Position numbers and translations under genes: made by a program. Positions 49,755 to 61,857 of a DNA stretch of 64,000 bases are shown piece after piece (position 1 is the stretch's first letter; every line of letters starts with the position of its first letter). Below the pieces are notes generated by a model. The model made no database searches. It was given only the letters and a program-made list of their open reading frames with translations, and was not told where the DNA came from. The stretch comes from Apostichopus japonicus (taxonomy: Eukaryota > Echinodermata > Holothuroidea > Aspidochirotida > Stichopodidae). Where the stretch lies: NCBI RefSeq assembly GCF_037975245.1, contig NC_092577.1, positions 23,834,398 through 23,898,397 of the forward strand. Direction: 5' to 3'.

Positions 49755-50345
49755 AAGACTCAAAAGCCCAAAATCTTCGAAAAGAAGCAGAAACACTAAA
49801 AAAGTTCGTAAAGAACCTATCAGACAGAAACATGTCCAATACAGAGTTTTTTGCGCTGGAAAAAGGTCTGAAGTTCATAGCCATTCCAGAAAAACCTAAA
49901 CGAAGTAATCTTCTCAAGTCATTGAAAGACCTACAAAGAAAAATGAGAATCCGCTTCGTCTTTACACAAAAAAGCAAAAAGGTTTACAAAACGCATTTGA
50001 AAAAAAGCACTTTTGAAACATTGGCACTTAATCTCGCAACACGCGGATTTATCCAAACTGTTTCCAAAAGAACCGATTCTAGCCTACAAAAAGGCCCAAA
50101 ATCTCAAAGATTTACTTCTTAACTCAAGGTTTCGTACTAACGAAGAATCAGCTAACTCTCAAGGTTCACACAAATCTTTTTTAGATGCTCTTATAGTTGC
50201 ACCATGAGTCGATAAAAACTCGTGCACAGAAAATAGATGCATTTTGAGAACGAGACGCTCATGCCGAATATAAAATATTCAAAGGCTTACTACTGATGAA
50301 GCTCCTCCTATAAAAGTTGAGAGCAGAAACCGGTCTAGTTGCTCA
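49755..50345 (+). mobile_element. Penelope-like element fragment
   Basis: The first part reads NLSDRNMSNTEFFALEKGLK followed by FIAIPEKPKRSNLL, the start of Penelope-like reverse transcriptases. The second part reads LSKLFPKEPILAYKKAQNLK followed by DLLLNSRF, the block that stands near the end of the RT region in this family. Most of the RT between them is gone, so this is a strongly deleted fossil with several breaks. A hammerhead-like ribozyme follows, as known for Penelope-like elements. It abuts the LINE scrap directly. Confidence 0.7.
50289..50339 (+). ncRNA. Degenerate hammerhead ribozyme of the Penelope-like element
   Basis: CUGAUGA (50293-50299) and GAAAC (50326-50330) are followed by GGUC with the expected cleavage point after 50335. 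Stem I forms between ACUA (50289-50292) and UAGU (50336-50339). Stem II forms between GCUC (50301-50304) and GAGC (50321-50324). The very short stem III lies in the self-complementary ACCGGU, as in dimer-type hammerheads of Penelope-like elements. The base pair closing stem II next to the core is A-A instead of G-C, so activity is doubtful. Confidence 0.55.
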
Positions 50346-50944
50346 TAAGAACCTACGCTAGTCTTTCTTACTATTAAAAGTACACTCAATTCACCTAATA
50401 GGTGCAATTATGTTTCACCATGAGGAGCATGCTATAAGTTCATGTTCTTCGGGCCCTCCCTTAAAAATACTTCAGGTTCTTGGCTACTACGTTGCGTTAG
50501 ATAGTGTAAAACCGCCTACACCCCCATTTCATTAATTTTTGTGAAATGGGGGAAGGTTGTCTTTATCAGTAGAGGGAGTATGAATTTCGAGGCAACTGCA
50601 GTACAGTTTCATGCAGAGGTTGATATTTCATTTAAGTTTCCATGTCTTTTGCAAAAAGGAATGTAGTCATTATGTAGTCACAGCCAAGGATGTGAGCTAG
50701 TAGGGATCACTTGGTGTTAGGTCATTTGGTAAAACTTGCATAAATATTACTGTTATATGTGGAGAATCCAAGATGCTGTACCTAGAAACTGAAGTGACTC
50801 GTGGCCTCACTGGCCTGCTCTCTGTCTTGGAATGAGAAATAGTAGGCCTGTATATGTTAAACCATGTATATTGCATCATGAATACAGTGCATAGATATAA
50901 AATGAAGCATATTTCTGGTGGAACCGGAAAATACGTATCTGTAA
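50346..50944. other. Non-coding stretch, no gene seen
   Basis: Nothing recognisable beyond possible remains of the Penelope-like element at its left end. Confidence 0.4.
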
Positions 50945-51650
50945 TCACACCTTGGCATTGGGATTTAATTGCATTAAATGTCTAAAAATTAACTTTGAAC
51001 TTGTATACATAACTTCACACACAAAGGTCACCCGGAGGTCAACCAATTGATATTTTTGATCGGTGGGATGTGAATATAGCATAAAAATCTATAAAAATTC
51101 AAACATTTTTTTCTTTGCCCATTTTCTTCCCCCAAACTACTAGTTTTTTAACATTAATTGACCTTTGGTGACTTCGGATCACATGACCGTTAAGTTTGAA
51201 AATATTCCCCTATACCATTTGCAACTTGTCGAAAAATATCAACGTGTCACACCTTGGAACTGCGAGTTATTGCATTAAAATGTCTGAAAATTAACTTTGA
51301 CCTCGTTTTACTTGGCACACGAAGGTCACACGGGGGTCCAACATTTATGATCAGAAGGTACCTTTTACATCTGAAAATATCATCGAAACTGTAAAAATTC
51401 CCAAAACACGAAAAGGTCACCAGAGGTCAAATTGAGGTCAAGGGTCACCCAGATGCGGGTCGACAATTAGATTACATTGAAGCAACTCCCAACCCTAACG
51501 GACATTTCGTTCTCAAGTTATCGTAAAAATACTAGTTTTTTATCATTAATTGACCTTTGTTGACCTTGGATCACATTACCGTTATGTTTGGAAACGATCC
51601 CTTACCCCATTCACAACTACTCCAAAAATATCAACCATGTCGGATTGCTG
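50945..51650. repeat. Two diverged copies of a 300-400-bp unit rich in GGTCA
   Basis: TCACACCTTGG, then TTGCATTAAA and AAATTAACTTTGA, starts near 50945 and again near 51248. ACTAGTTTTTTA, then CATTAATTGACCTTTG and GGATCACAT, follows near 51138 and again near 51530. The second copy is longer because of extra AGGTCA-rich sequence. It is an old tandem duplication without coding sequence. Confidence 0.65.
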
Positions 51651-52376
51651 TTTTTAATATATTGGTTTTTGGCATCTAACTGACCTTTGCAGACACCAAA
51701 AACAATAGGGATCTTCCTCTCACTATGGGCGATGTGTGTGTTCTGAAAAGTTGGGCTATAGCAACGTTGCCTGTAGCTAACATTCTTTTGAGTAGAACTC
51801 GTCTATCCCTAGTCGGTAGATGAACCGTTCAAATAAACGTTTACTGGGCCTGAGAATGAGCAGTTTTTGAAGAGGTTTGGACTTGTAGTAACCGCAGTGT
51901 TATTGCGAGTCTGAAAGATCGCTAGACCTAGTCCCTGGTCAGTCATGTCGTTACTGCTCGAATTAGTAGTAGGCCTAGTGCTTACGGTATTGCTAGGCTT
52001 AGCGACAAGGTTTCTTCTGTTATAGTGTCAACATTGACTTTGACTCTAGCTCAAAATTAATCCCCAAGTCTTTCATGTTACTCGAAGTATTTAGCTGGAT
52101 GATTTAAGAAGTACGTACAGTGTGTATTGAGACTCGGTGTGTGTGAAAACATATACAGTACTACTGCTGTAACTAATTGCAAGTAGGCTATATATACTAT
52201 ACAGTATTCTTTTGCAATTTGAAACATTTCTTTATCCATAAACATATTTGCATATACTCATGGCAATGTACACCATGTCTTCATTTCTTTTAATTATGAC
52301 TTCATGATTGCCACGGCAACAAACCAGTGTTTGTCTAACATTTCGATCCTGAAGCAATTCTCCTCTCTATACACTC
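51651..52376. other. Non-coding stretch, no gene seen
   Basis: AT-rich DNA with some AGGCCTA motifs and no supportable frame. Confidence 0.45.
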
Positions 52377-52407
52377 GACCAGTCTCGAATCGCATTCGAG
52401 ACTGGTC
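52377..52407. repeat. Perfect 14-bp hairpin
   Basis: GACCAGTCTCGAAT is followed by the loop CGC and then the exact inverse ATTCGAGACTGGTC. It stands alone in non-coding DNA. Confidence 0.85.
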
Positions 52408-52639
52408 CAGTTGGTTTAGGCATTTATGAATTAAAGGTAAAAGAGTCCCTGCTATTTAATTATGCTCATATCCACATAAAACTATTTGCCTAATAAATAC
52501 CATAAAATGTGAAAAAGCAATTTTATTCCACTTTTCCTTTCTCAATATCTAATTTGGTTGAGTCAGACTGGGTCATATGGTATATGGACTGGCTGCACCC
52601 TTTATTCAAATTAGTTTGATATTGGTGACCTAGTTACAT

Positions 52640-52940
52640 TCTGGTGATTTTGCGGTCAGGGTTTCTAGCTCGTGATCCAGAGGTCATGGAGAAATCCACA
52701 TATTACCCTTGAGCAAGATATTCATCTCAAATTGATTCTCAACACCCATATGCTAGAAGGAAGGGGTCCTGTGGGGAACCAGAATCCCATCAGTGTTGAT
52801 GCCACATACTCCCTGAGAATATCTGAGTGCTACCTGATTTCAATGAGCACTGAGCAGGGGGGGGGGGGGGGCGGCTGTAAAGTGTCTTGAGCCGTTAGTA
52901 GCTGGACCTGAGTGCTATGTAAGACTAAAAATGTATTTTT
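52640..52940 (+). mobile_element. tRNA-derived SINE, old copy
   Basis: CTCGTGATCCAGAGGTCATG near 52670 sits where such SINEs have the sequence leading into the polymerase III B box, here eroded. The body has CCTTGAGCAAGATATTCATC, ACCAGAATCCCATCAG and CTACCTGATTTCAATGAGCA. The 3' part GGCTGTAAAGTGTCTTGAGC, then GAGTGCTATGTAAGACTA, resembles the common 3' end of marine invertebrate SINEs (GCGCTATATAAG-like). A G-run interrupts it near 52857-52870. Confidence 0.6.
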
Positions 52941-53222
52941 AAAATTCCAATGCCTCAAACTTGGTCAGAGCATGTGTGATAGCAGCAGATGGTGTCACAT
53001 ATTATGAGTGTCATTGAAAAGCACACAGCCTCAGGAAACACCATTTGTTTATGAATGAACATCTCTCTACCACAAGTGTGTTGTTCTAAAGGAACTCAAC
53101 TCTGTCCTTGGCCAAGTCATGCTTAAACCTATCAGTAACTACTACTTGCATAATGCATATCCCTGAGTAACTACAAGATTCACTGGCTTCGCACATACAC
53201 AGTCTTCCTGCCAATGTTCCCT

Positions 53223-56200
53223 TCACTCACTGCTGGCCCTTAGGGTGATGGACTGGTCTTTGCTCCAGAGTTTCTTGTAATGTTGTATCCAACGGTGGAA
53301 TGCACGCACATCCAATTGATGCAAAATGTCGCGACTGAAATCGGGAAAAGCAGTGAATGATCTGCCCGAGTTGGGGGTGAAGATGTCAGCCTCATCAAAC
53401 ACTTGCGTGAGGAGTGTTTGGAAATCCTCCATGCAGTATGTTGATTTGTGGTAACCTTTTGGCTTTGACAAAGACAAATCATTTTCAATATTGGTAATGA
53501 GCTTTTCAACCTTTCCAATGGCATAACCAGCTCTTTGTGCTAGTGTCTCTGATATGTTCATTGCTCCCTGGGCTTTCAGAGCTTGTTTGGCAACCTTATT
53601 GATGTGCTCCAACCGAAGGTCCCTAGACATGTGCCTCCCTTTGCCACCTCGATTAGTTACAGTTCTGTTCCATATCAGTTCATGAGAGAGGTCCCCGGGC
53701 AGTAGACTATAAATGTCTGCTTGAAGTCTCAGTGCTGCTAGTGCATATTTGTTGTGCTTGTGCAACTTGAATAGAGGCATCAAGAATTTCCAAACTTGAA
53801 TTATTCGGGCCCCATCTCCTTCTCTAACTGCATCATCTGCATTACGCAGGAGAAGACCGAGACCGATTGTTGCACATCCATAGTTGGATTTGTGATCCTC
53901 CTCTTCTTGGCGTTGACTTTCTTCAGTGTGTTGGTCTGCTCTCCCGTGCACATGACTTTCATGGCTCCTCCGAGTTGCTTCAAGTTGCAGCACCTTTGTG
54001 CACCCATCTGCCCTGCAAAGGAATGACTCAACTCTTTCCAACCTTTTAAAACTAGGCAGCATAGCAAAATTCTCAACTAGCTCTAAACACTTCTGGTGCA
54101 GCCACTTCCGTTGCTCTTGTGGCGTACCATTCTTCACCTCTTCTGGAACTACTTTTTCATTGATGGAGTCCATCTTCCAATGGCTCAAAGTCGCAGCTGT
54201 GTGTTGAAGAATTCTTTGACTTCAGCATAGAACTGCAGTGCATCCTTCTTTGCATTCGAATTATTCACACAGTTGGCATTAGCGAAAAATGTTCCTTTGT
54301 CGACTGATGATGCCGGGCTGCGTAAAATTTTGATGACAACCTGTGAAATAAGACAGTGATATTGTGAATTGTCGGGAACAAGATTGCATGTTGACCTTCA
54401 TCAATGCCTATAACTATTGTGGTGAAAGGACATATATAATAAACATTAGATTGGCTCTCATCTCTATTTCCTTGACATGATGCTGGTCCATCACGAGGTA
54501 TTACAGCGTTATACTGTATGTCGCTATTAATTTGAAACAGTCGCCAATTTCTTTTGACAAAACTGCAGTATAGGGCCCGCCATAAAATGTGTGCACCAGG
54601 CCATTCACAGGCTTAGTGAGGCCCTGTCTGTCAGCATCAGAAAATAAACCATTGTATATTGAAGTACAATAGGTGCAGCAATTTTACCAACCTGGAAAGC
54701 TATCCTGAAAGCATGCCAGTCCTCCAATTTGGGAACAAGTCCAGACAATTTCTGCAGGGTAGTGTCACCGTCGGCTCGAGCCCTCTGGGCACTGCGACAC
54801 CGTTCATCAGTCAGTTGGTCACCTCCAAAGAACAGCTGCAAGTTAAGAGAGAATTATTAAATTACAGAAATTCCCAGGATGATGAAACTGGAATAGATCA
54901 GATTTTCTCCATGCCATCACAACCAAGTCACACAAGATGGACACTCCACTACTGAGGAAGGTGTACTCATTGCTCCAGACATTGAGATGAGTAACATGTT
55001 TTCTTGTTTGTCTGTCCACTGCGTTGTCATGGTTAACAGAATGCATTTCATTGTTGCCAGTTACCTTCTTAGTGGCTTCATCATCATCTAGGCAAGGAAG
55101 GTACTTGTTGTGGATTTCTTCTAAGATGGCTATCATCTCTTCAGACTTGTTTTCATTTCGACAAATGATGCTCAGTGGAACCTGTAGGTAAAGATGGTTT
55201 AAATAAGTAATTTCCTTGACATTATAGAGGAGCATGTTATTGACCAACATACAAAATTGTTCATTGCCACTGAATTTCATTGTTGTGTACTTGGGGCAAT
55301 TGCCTAGTTGCTTCACAGACCATCATAATAATCATAAAAGAATACATCCATTGCACAGGATAGATCCCCTGTCTCCCCCATTACATTCTGTTACCACATT
55401 TACAAGGATTAATTAATTACCTGTTCAGAAGGTTGCTGCATCTGTTCAGAATATGGATGGGGGATGTGCCACACAGCAGCTGTCCTCAGTGATTCCAGAT
55501 CAGGTATAGAGTTCACAATAACTCGTGACCAGAGGAAGGCAAAATCGGTTTGCAGCAGTGTGTTATCTTCAGGGGTTGGTAAGAAGGTGGACTCTGGAAT
55601 GTCATTCAGGTTTGTGGCCTCAGTTGTGGCATACTCTCGTCCACTTACAGCATCCTTTACTGCATACATGTTGAACCAGTGAATTGACTGGTTCTGGCGA
55701 ATTGAAGACATATGCTTTGCCCTGATTTCAAGGTCAATATTGTCCCCAATTATTTGGTACTTGTCTGGAGTGAGCTTCATAATTTCTGACTTGATGACCT
55801 CCGCTGCACTGTCAACAGCATGTCCCTCCCGAACAAGGGAACAGACTCTCCTCCATGTCATCAAATGTGGACTCACAGAAGCTAGTTGATAGTGAGTCTT
55901 TCGCAGCTCTGAAGAGGATAGTATCAACAGTTGGTTCCATGTTCACTGAAATATCAGCAGGTGAAAGTTCATAATTGAAATTTTTACCGCTGATGTCATG
56001 TCTTGAAACAGCCTCCTCCAAAGCTGAAGCCATGGCTTTCATCTTGCTGTGAGTGATCAGTTCATCTTTCCAATTCTGCACGGACTCATCATGACCCTTC
56101 CCGAGCTCGGTAAGGAACAGCTGTATCCGCCGGGCTGACACAGTGACATGTTGTTTGTTCATGATGGTAATAGCCTGAAACAGGAAGAAACAACATCATC

Positions 56201-58222
56201 AGATTCAAGACAAAACAGTCCGATGTGCACATAACCTCCACTTGTTCCATCCGAAGTGTGGGATGTACATTCTCCAAGGAATCCAGGCATTGCTGTGTAA
56301 ACAATAAATTATTTTGTTAATGAATGACTCGCTGGAGTTTGCAGACCTTAGTACTGCAATGTCTTCTGGGATCCTTCACCAAGTACGCGGATCAAGGCAC
56401 TGCCTGTAATGATGTGACCTCAATGTGATGTAAAGTCTTTGGTGTAAAACAACAGACACAAACCCCTACTACACCAAAAAAACATACAAAGACATCAACA
56501 ACTGGAGTACGCTGTAGAATAAAATCAGAATCTACCTACCCGACTGCTGAGTCCACATTGATGTAGCAGCACACCATTCCTGTATGCCAGAGCATTCATG
56601 AACTTGTTCCTCGCTTTCAGTAATGAAGATTATCTGCTCATGTGTGAAGCTGACGGTTATGGTTCCCAAAAGTCTCATCATGGTTGGGGCTTTCTCTTTT
56701 GCTTCAGCGAATATGTTCTCTTGTGTGAGGCCCACAATATCCAGGGGCGAACATTTCCTCAGTAAGGATGGGTTCGCAGTACTGCACAATATTTGACATT
56801 CCTGGTCCACTGTGTTACTTATCTGTGTCAGGATCTCCTCCTTCACTTCTGGTTCTAATGTCAGGTGCTGAACAGCTTTCTTGAGTTTCTTCTCAGCCAA
56901 GGCTGTTACTGCATCTTTGATGTTTCCATCACTGAACTGAAAGCTCTCTGGTCTTCTCTTTGGATGTTCGATTAATAGCTGGGAAGGAGATTGAAGTATA
57001 CAGTGTTAAATTTGGTTATCTGATGTCCAGGATGGTCACCGTCAATAATTTTGTGCATCATTGTAGGGCCTGTCTCACAATTGGCGGAATTTTTTTGTAG
57101 CCTATATGTATACAACTACCTTTTTGAGCTGTTTGGAGCATATAGTAAAATATGAAGAACTTGCTCTTTAGTTTTGGCTCAATGAAAAGCAATGCCTGCG
57201 TCAAAATAGTTTTCAATGATGGAACGATGGAGAGTCACAAACAAAAGACAACTTTAGGGTGCCCAAAATTACCTTGTCACCCCTTGTGCTGTGAAGGTTA
57301 TTGAAACACATAGTAAATTATTTGCTTTCTTCAGGAGAAAAACATGATTAGTGAACAAAGGTACATGTACTGTACAGTATTTGATAGCACATCGTAGTAC
57401 ACCTCAAACTCCAAATGTGGCAAAATTACTCAGCATCGACAAATGGACGATGATTAGAACTGTTCGACAATTACAAAGCCAGGCCTAATCTAGCCTAGGC
57501 CAGTACTGACAATTCTGTCGATGAAATTCATAAAGTTCATCCTCGGTTTCAATTATATGACATATAAAACTCAGCTGGGCACAAATTCTTCCAGCAGCAT
57601 GTCTTTATCATTAATCTTTTAAATGTTGAAGTAGGCTAATGCTATGTTGGTAATGATGACTTTTGTTACTCACTCTGGTAATACTGTTATGACTCTGTTC
57701 TCCATCTGTACATTGGGCTGTCGGGATCGGCACTGGGTCCACATGGAATGGATCGCCTTCACTTTGGATCGAACTTCTTTTTAAAACTGTACGTGTTCCT
57801 AATTGCTGCTCTGTTGGTGTTCTAGTGAGCCTCTGCTTAACCACTTTTATCCCAGGAGAGTCTTTGCTCCCCCTCTTTACCCTCTGAAATCGGGAGGCAT
57901 ATTGTTTGGTGAATTCAGACAATAGTTGCTGACCTCTCTCAATTTTTTCAAGCTTAGAAATGCACCCACGACAAATGCAGTGATGGGAGCCAACATTCTC
58001 CTTGTGCAGGGGTGGTATATCCAAAATCTTGGCAAGTCTTATATGAAAGTTTTTTGGCTTGGCAGTTATACCACTTTCAAAGATACTGCTCCAGTTTCTC
58101 CCTAGAATGTCAACATTTCTGCCACACACAAAACAATTCTTTCCAGAAGTGGAAGTTTGGCCTGTACCGGAGTAGTTACGTAGTATACGTACAGTTTTCA
58201 GTGGAGTGCCTGTAAATGCCAT
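53223..58222 (-). pseudogene. DUF6589-family protein, multi-exon, two frame breaks
   Basis: Exons: 58222-57674, 56978-56540, 56174-55421, 55181-55065, 54835-54692 and 54340-53223; a small exon at 56296-56240 is doubtful. The start is the ATG at 58222 (MAFTGTPLKTVRILR); one at 58264 is possible. Residues ~20-100 carry a zinc-type module, CFVCG followed by CICRGC, much like ZAD-type N-termini. Family blocks follow: VSARRIQLFLTELGKGHD, YQIIGDNIDLEIRAKHM, FLWSRVIVNSIP, VPLSIICRNENKSEEM, FFGGDQLTDERCRSAQRAR, EDWHAFRIAFQ, NYGCATIGLGLLLRNADDA and NRGGKGRHMSRDLRLEHINK. DUF6589 proteins are found in animals and fungi; function is unknown, and I suspect a transposase. The frame shifts once at about 55820-55930 and once near 54200, so the copy is probably inactive. 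It is convergent with the RecQ gene. Confidence 0.8.
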
Positions 58223-58990
58223 ATTGCAAGCCAAAATGCTCAGCACGGTCAGTAATAATTCCACTTACGTGATAATATTGCAATGAAAGAGAGGGCTCTC
58301 ATTAGAAAGCAGTTGATCCACAAGATAATTGATATAATTTGATTTGAAAGCTAGCGTTCGGTAACCTAGGCCATGGCATAAAGCCAAGCCTAAGCAGTAA
58401 CAGTGTCAGGCCAAGCCTAAGCCATTCCATGTCACACGAGTGACGATAAATGTTTTTCAATGAGTTACAATTTTCCCAATATTCTACATTCCCAGTTGGA
58501 AATGTCACAGTACTAAGTAGTTCAGGCGACTAAGTTGCGATGCAACTTACAACTTACAAGTGACAGGAGTCAAGAATCGTAGAAACTGTATAGGCCTAGT
58601 ATGGCTAGCACGTACGGACGACGACACGAGCATAGCAACATTTACGAGAAGTGTGTGTTCGCGGGAGATACATTCTGGACCAGGGCTTTTTGTCCGAAAT
58701 AATAAATGTAGCGAATGCTGCGTATTTTTTTATAATTTATTACACTTTAATGAGTATTGTGTAGGGGAATACATGACGAATAGGATTTTTGCTGATATAT
58801 TTTGAGCCTCACAATTTTCTGACATTTGTTCGAATTAGTACTAGATTATATTCAACGTACTAGAGTTGTGTCCGAGCTCCGCCCATTTGAAACGTGTATT
58901 CATTTTTCAGAACCAATCAACTGTTGGTCGAGTCTATTAGCGACACAGGGTCAGAAATCGGAAAGTGGTAAACAACTACAGATGTCGAAT
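58223..58990. other. Upstream region of the DUF6589 gene
   Basis: No further coding sequence is clear. It contains repeated CCAAGCCTAAGC words (58380-58425) and a CpG-richer stretch at 58600-58680, which may be the promoter region. Confidence 0.4.
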
Positions 58991-58999
58991 GCGGAGCAT

Positions 59000-60945
59000 T
59001 CACATCGGTTGCACAGATAACCTGCCAACTGGCATATTTCCCCCTAAAAACCACATCACATCTATTCCGCCAAACATGTTTTTTTCACAATAGAGCAAAC
59101 CGAAATAATGCGGTGCAACACAGCAACCGAACAAACTGGAGGGTCTACCCCATATAAAATAAAGCCCTGTCCTACCGACCATGAGCGGTCTCCCGTAACA
59201 CGGTCGGTCCAGGTCTGGAACCACTCCCATAAGTTTACTACAAAGCAACAATGCCAAAAAACATGAGCTGTACTCTCTAAGCTGTCACAGCCGGTCCTTG
59301 GGCACAGTCCATCACCCAATCGCCAATGATATTTTTTGAGGTTGGTCACCAAGGCGCCGTGTGCAATTCTCCGTGCAAGATCACGGAGCCTGCAACCATT
59401 CAGCCTTTAATGCACCGAACGCCATACTTCGGCAGAATGACGTCCCTGGACAAAAATTGCATTGAAGGCCCTATCCCGCAACGAACTGTGAACGAGGGCC
59501 GGCTGTGACAGGTCAACAGGGGGCAACTCAATCAGAGCGGAGCAAATGACACGCACCACCCTGTTTGAAGTACTACTATGCGGTTCTTTGTTGCTAAACA
59601 GCGCCGGGACCCATCGACGCAGGTGCAAACGGCCCAAAAACGTACACAATATGAACAAGGCAACCCTGGGTCAGTTACCAATACAAAGGATTGCTTAAAT
59701 CACAAAAGAGTAAATTTATTCCCCAGATGAACCACCCCTAGCCCCCCCCCCCCTTTTCCAGTTTTTGGTACATTACCGCCCTCTTGACAAGCTCTGTACC
59801 ACCCGACCAAATAAATGAAAATATCGCTCTCTCCAACCGCACCAGGACGCGACGCGGAATGGAATACACCGCGCCCGGGTACCACAAGATGGGCGAAACA
59901 AAACGATTAATTACGGTGACTTTCCCTAGGATCGAAAGCCAGCGGGTGCCAAAGGTTTCCAGCCTGCTCTCAAGTACCTCAGCCCTCTCGTTCCAGGTTA
60001 CATCACAAGGTGCATCGCAGCCGAACCATATACCATTAAATTTGATATTTTGATCCGACCACGATGCACCGAATGGTAAGTCTCTGTATCTCCAGCTACC
60101 AAGGCGAAGGCCCTTTGTCTTTTCCGGATTCAACTTCGCCCCGGTAGCTCTCTCAAAGATAGATAATTCCTGCGAGAGGGCACGAAATGAGCCCAGACTC
60201 GAAACAACACACGTGACGTCATCTGCATATTGAACGCATTTCACTTTGGCACCCCCTGGCACAACGAACGGAACAAGTCTTCAGTCCCTTTCCAAAAGAC
60301 GAGAGAGGGACTCGCTAAACAAAACATAAAGTAATGGAGACAGAGGGCACCCCTGGCGCACCCCCTCTCCACGCTGAAAACCTCCGAACAAAACCCATTT
60401 ACGATAACAGAACTAAAACTTTCCTCATACAATACAGAAATCCATTTACGAAAATCCGGGTGCAACTGAAACGTCTCCAATACATTCATTAAAAACCCAC
60501 GATCCTTCTGCTGGTCCAGAGACACCAATGCACATGACAGATCTCGTTCAAAAACAAAGTCAGTCCAGTCGCGCATCAACCACAAGTTCTGCTGGATGCA
60601 AAGACCCTTCACTGCACAAGTCTGGAGATCACCCACAAGATGCGGCATAGCCAGTGCGAGGCGGTTGCACAAAGCCTTAGCCAGCAACTTGTAGTCTACA
60701 TTTAACAAGGTGATCGGACGCTTGTTATGAGGATCCAAGGGGTCCCAGACTTGGGCAGCAAAGTAATCATGCCCAGACGTTGACTTTGGTTCATCAGTCC
60801 ATATCATTGGCATCGTGGGGAACAGTTTTTGAGATTCCCCTCAATAAATCGGCCTGTGCCGACAAGTCCACATTGCCACGCGTAAGCAAACTCGAATAAA
60901 AATCCTTGTACATATTTCCTACAGTACGATTAACTACGTGACATT
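59000..60945 (-). mobile_element. L1/Tx1-like LINE, 5'-truncated, broken ORF2
   Basis: Reading leftward from about 60945: MYKDFYSSLLTRGNVDLSAQ, then RPITLLNVDYKLLAKALCNR (RT), ALVSLDQQKDRGFL, a GFCSEVFSVERGCARGALC motif B block, and the catalytic region VQYADDVTCVVSSLGS. The C-terminal part (about 59650-59020) contains the zinc-type block CPRTGCDSLESTAHVFWHC. These features place it in the L1/Tx1 group. The RT is split into two frames with a break near 60245-60300, and the C-terminal part is also in separate frames. The endonuclease part is missing, as in typical 5' truncation. Confidence 0.85.
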
Positions 60946-61857
60946 GGCTCTACTGTTACTGGAGCGGAATTCCCAGCTTGTTTGATGTTTAAAATCCATT
61001 CACACTCCTCTTTACCATAATAAATGGAACAATAACCGCCCCCCCCCCACCCTGCCCATACCTTTTAAATTGACACTCATGAAAACAATAAACGTGTACA
61101 ACTTTTTCACGTGTGCCAAGTTTATCTGTCCCCGTAAACATTCTACACCACAACATTCCCCTTATCGCAACCTTCACTTGAGACATTCAAGACTATTCGA
61201 GACTGCATCGCTTTGTTGATGGTTGCCTACACATATTCAAGACGTCGTTGAATTTTGGAAGCGGTCCAATCTTCTGAACGCAGTGAAGGAGTTAGCTAAA
61301 CGAATAGACGTCAGACAACTTAAAGGGACATGCCTTCGATCAGCTCTGGCGCTATCCACGGATAATTTCTCCTCCATTTCTCTTTGTCTTGTTTCGAGAG
61401 GCGTCGTAATTTGGAATTCTCGTCCTCGATAACCGACTTCCCAAAATCAATGAATAGAAGTAGAGAAGCCTTCTGATGGACTCCGCGCTCGGATAATCAC
61501 TCACACGCACAACTCCGCACATTTTACTATAGTTTTGGACAACATAGTGCACTGAGCAGCAAAGAGTGAGAGTGGTTCGTAAAGTTATTTCAAAACGATA
61601 CTATACTTTGTTTGATTCAAATAAATTACATTTTCGGCCTAGATAAGAGATTTTTGGCCTATGATTCAACCATAACTTAACATGCTGCTAACGAAGGCAA
61701 TGTCTTTCTTAAGATTGGTAAAACGAATTTAGGCCAACTGTAAAAACCGGACGCCAAGCTGGAGGTTTCAGTGTTACGTTGGAATGCGAGAGGTCTCGAT
61801 AACTAATTTTGAACGAGACACAAGCCTGGGTTCGTTTCCGTAAGGAACACAGACAAA
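60946..61857. other. Non-coding stretch, no gene seen
   Basis: Short frames only, without recognisable motifs. Confidence 0.4.

Noticed and set aside
15500-59000. Search for terminal inverted repeats enclosing all four genes of the 19-58 kb block
   Set aside because: By eye no matching ends were found, so I do not annotate a single giant element.
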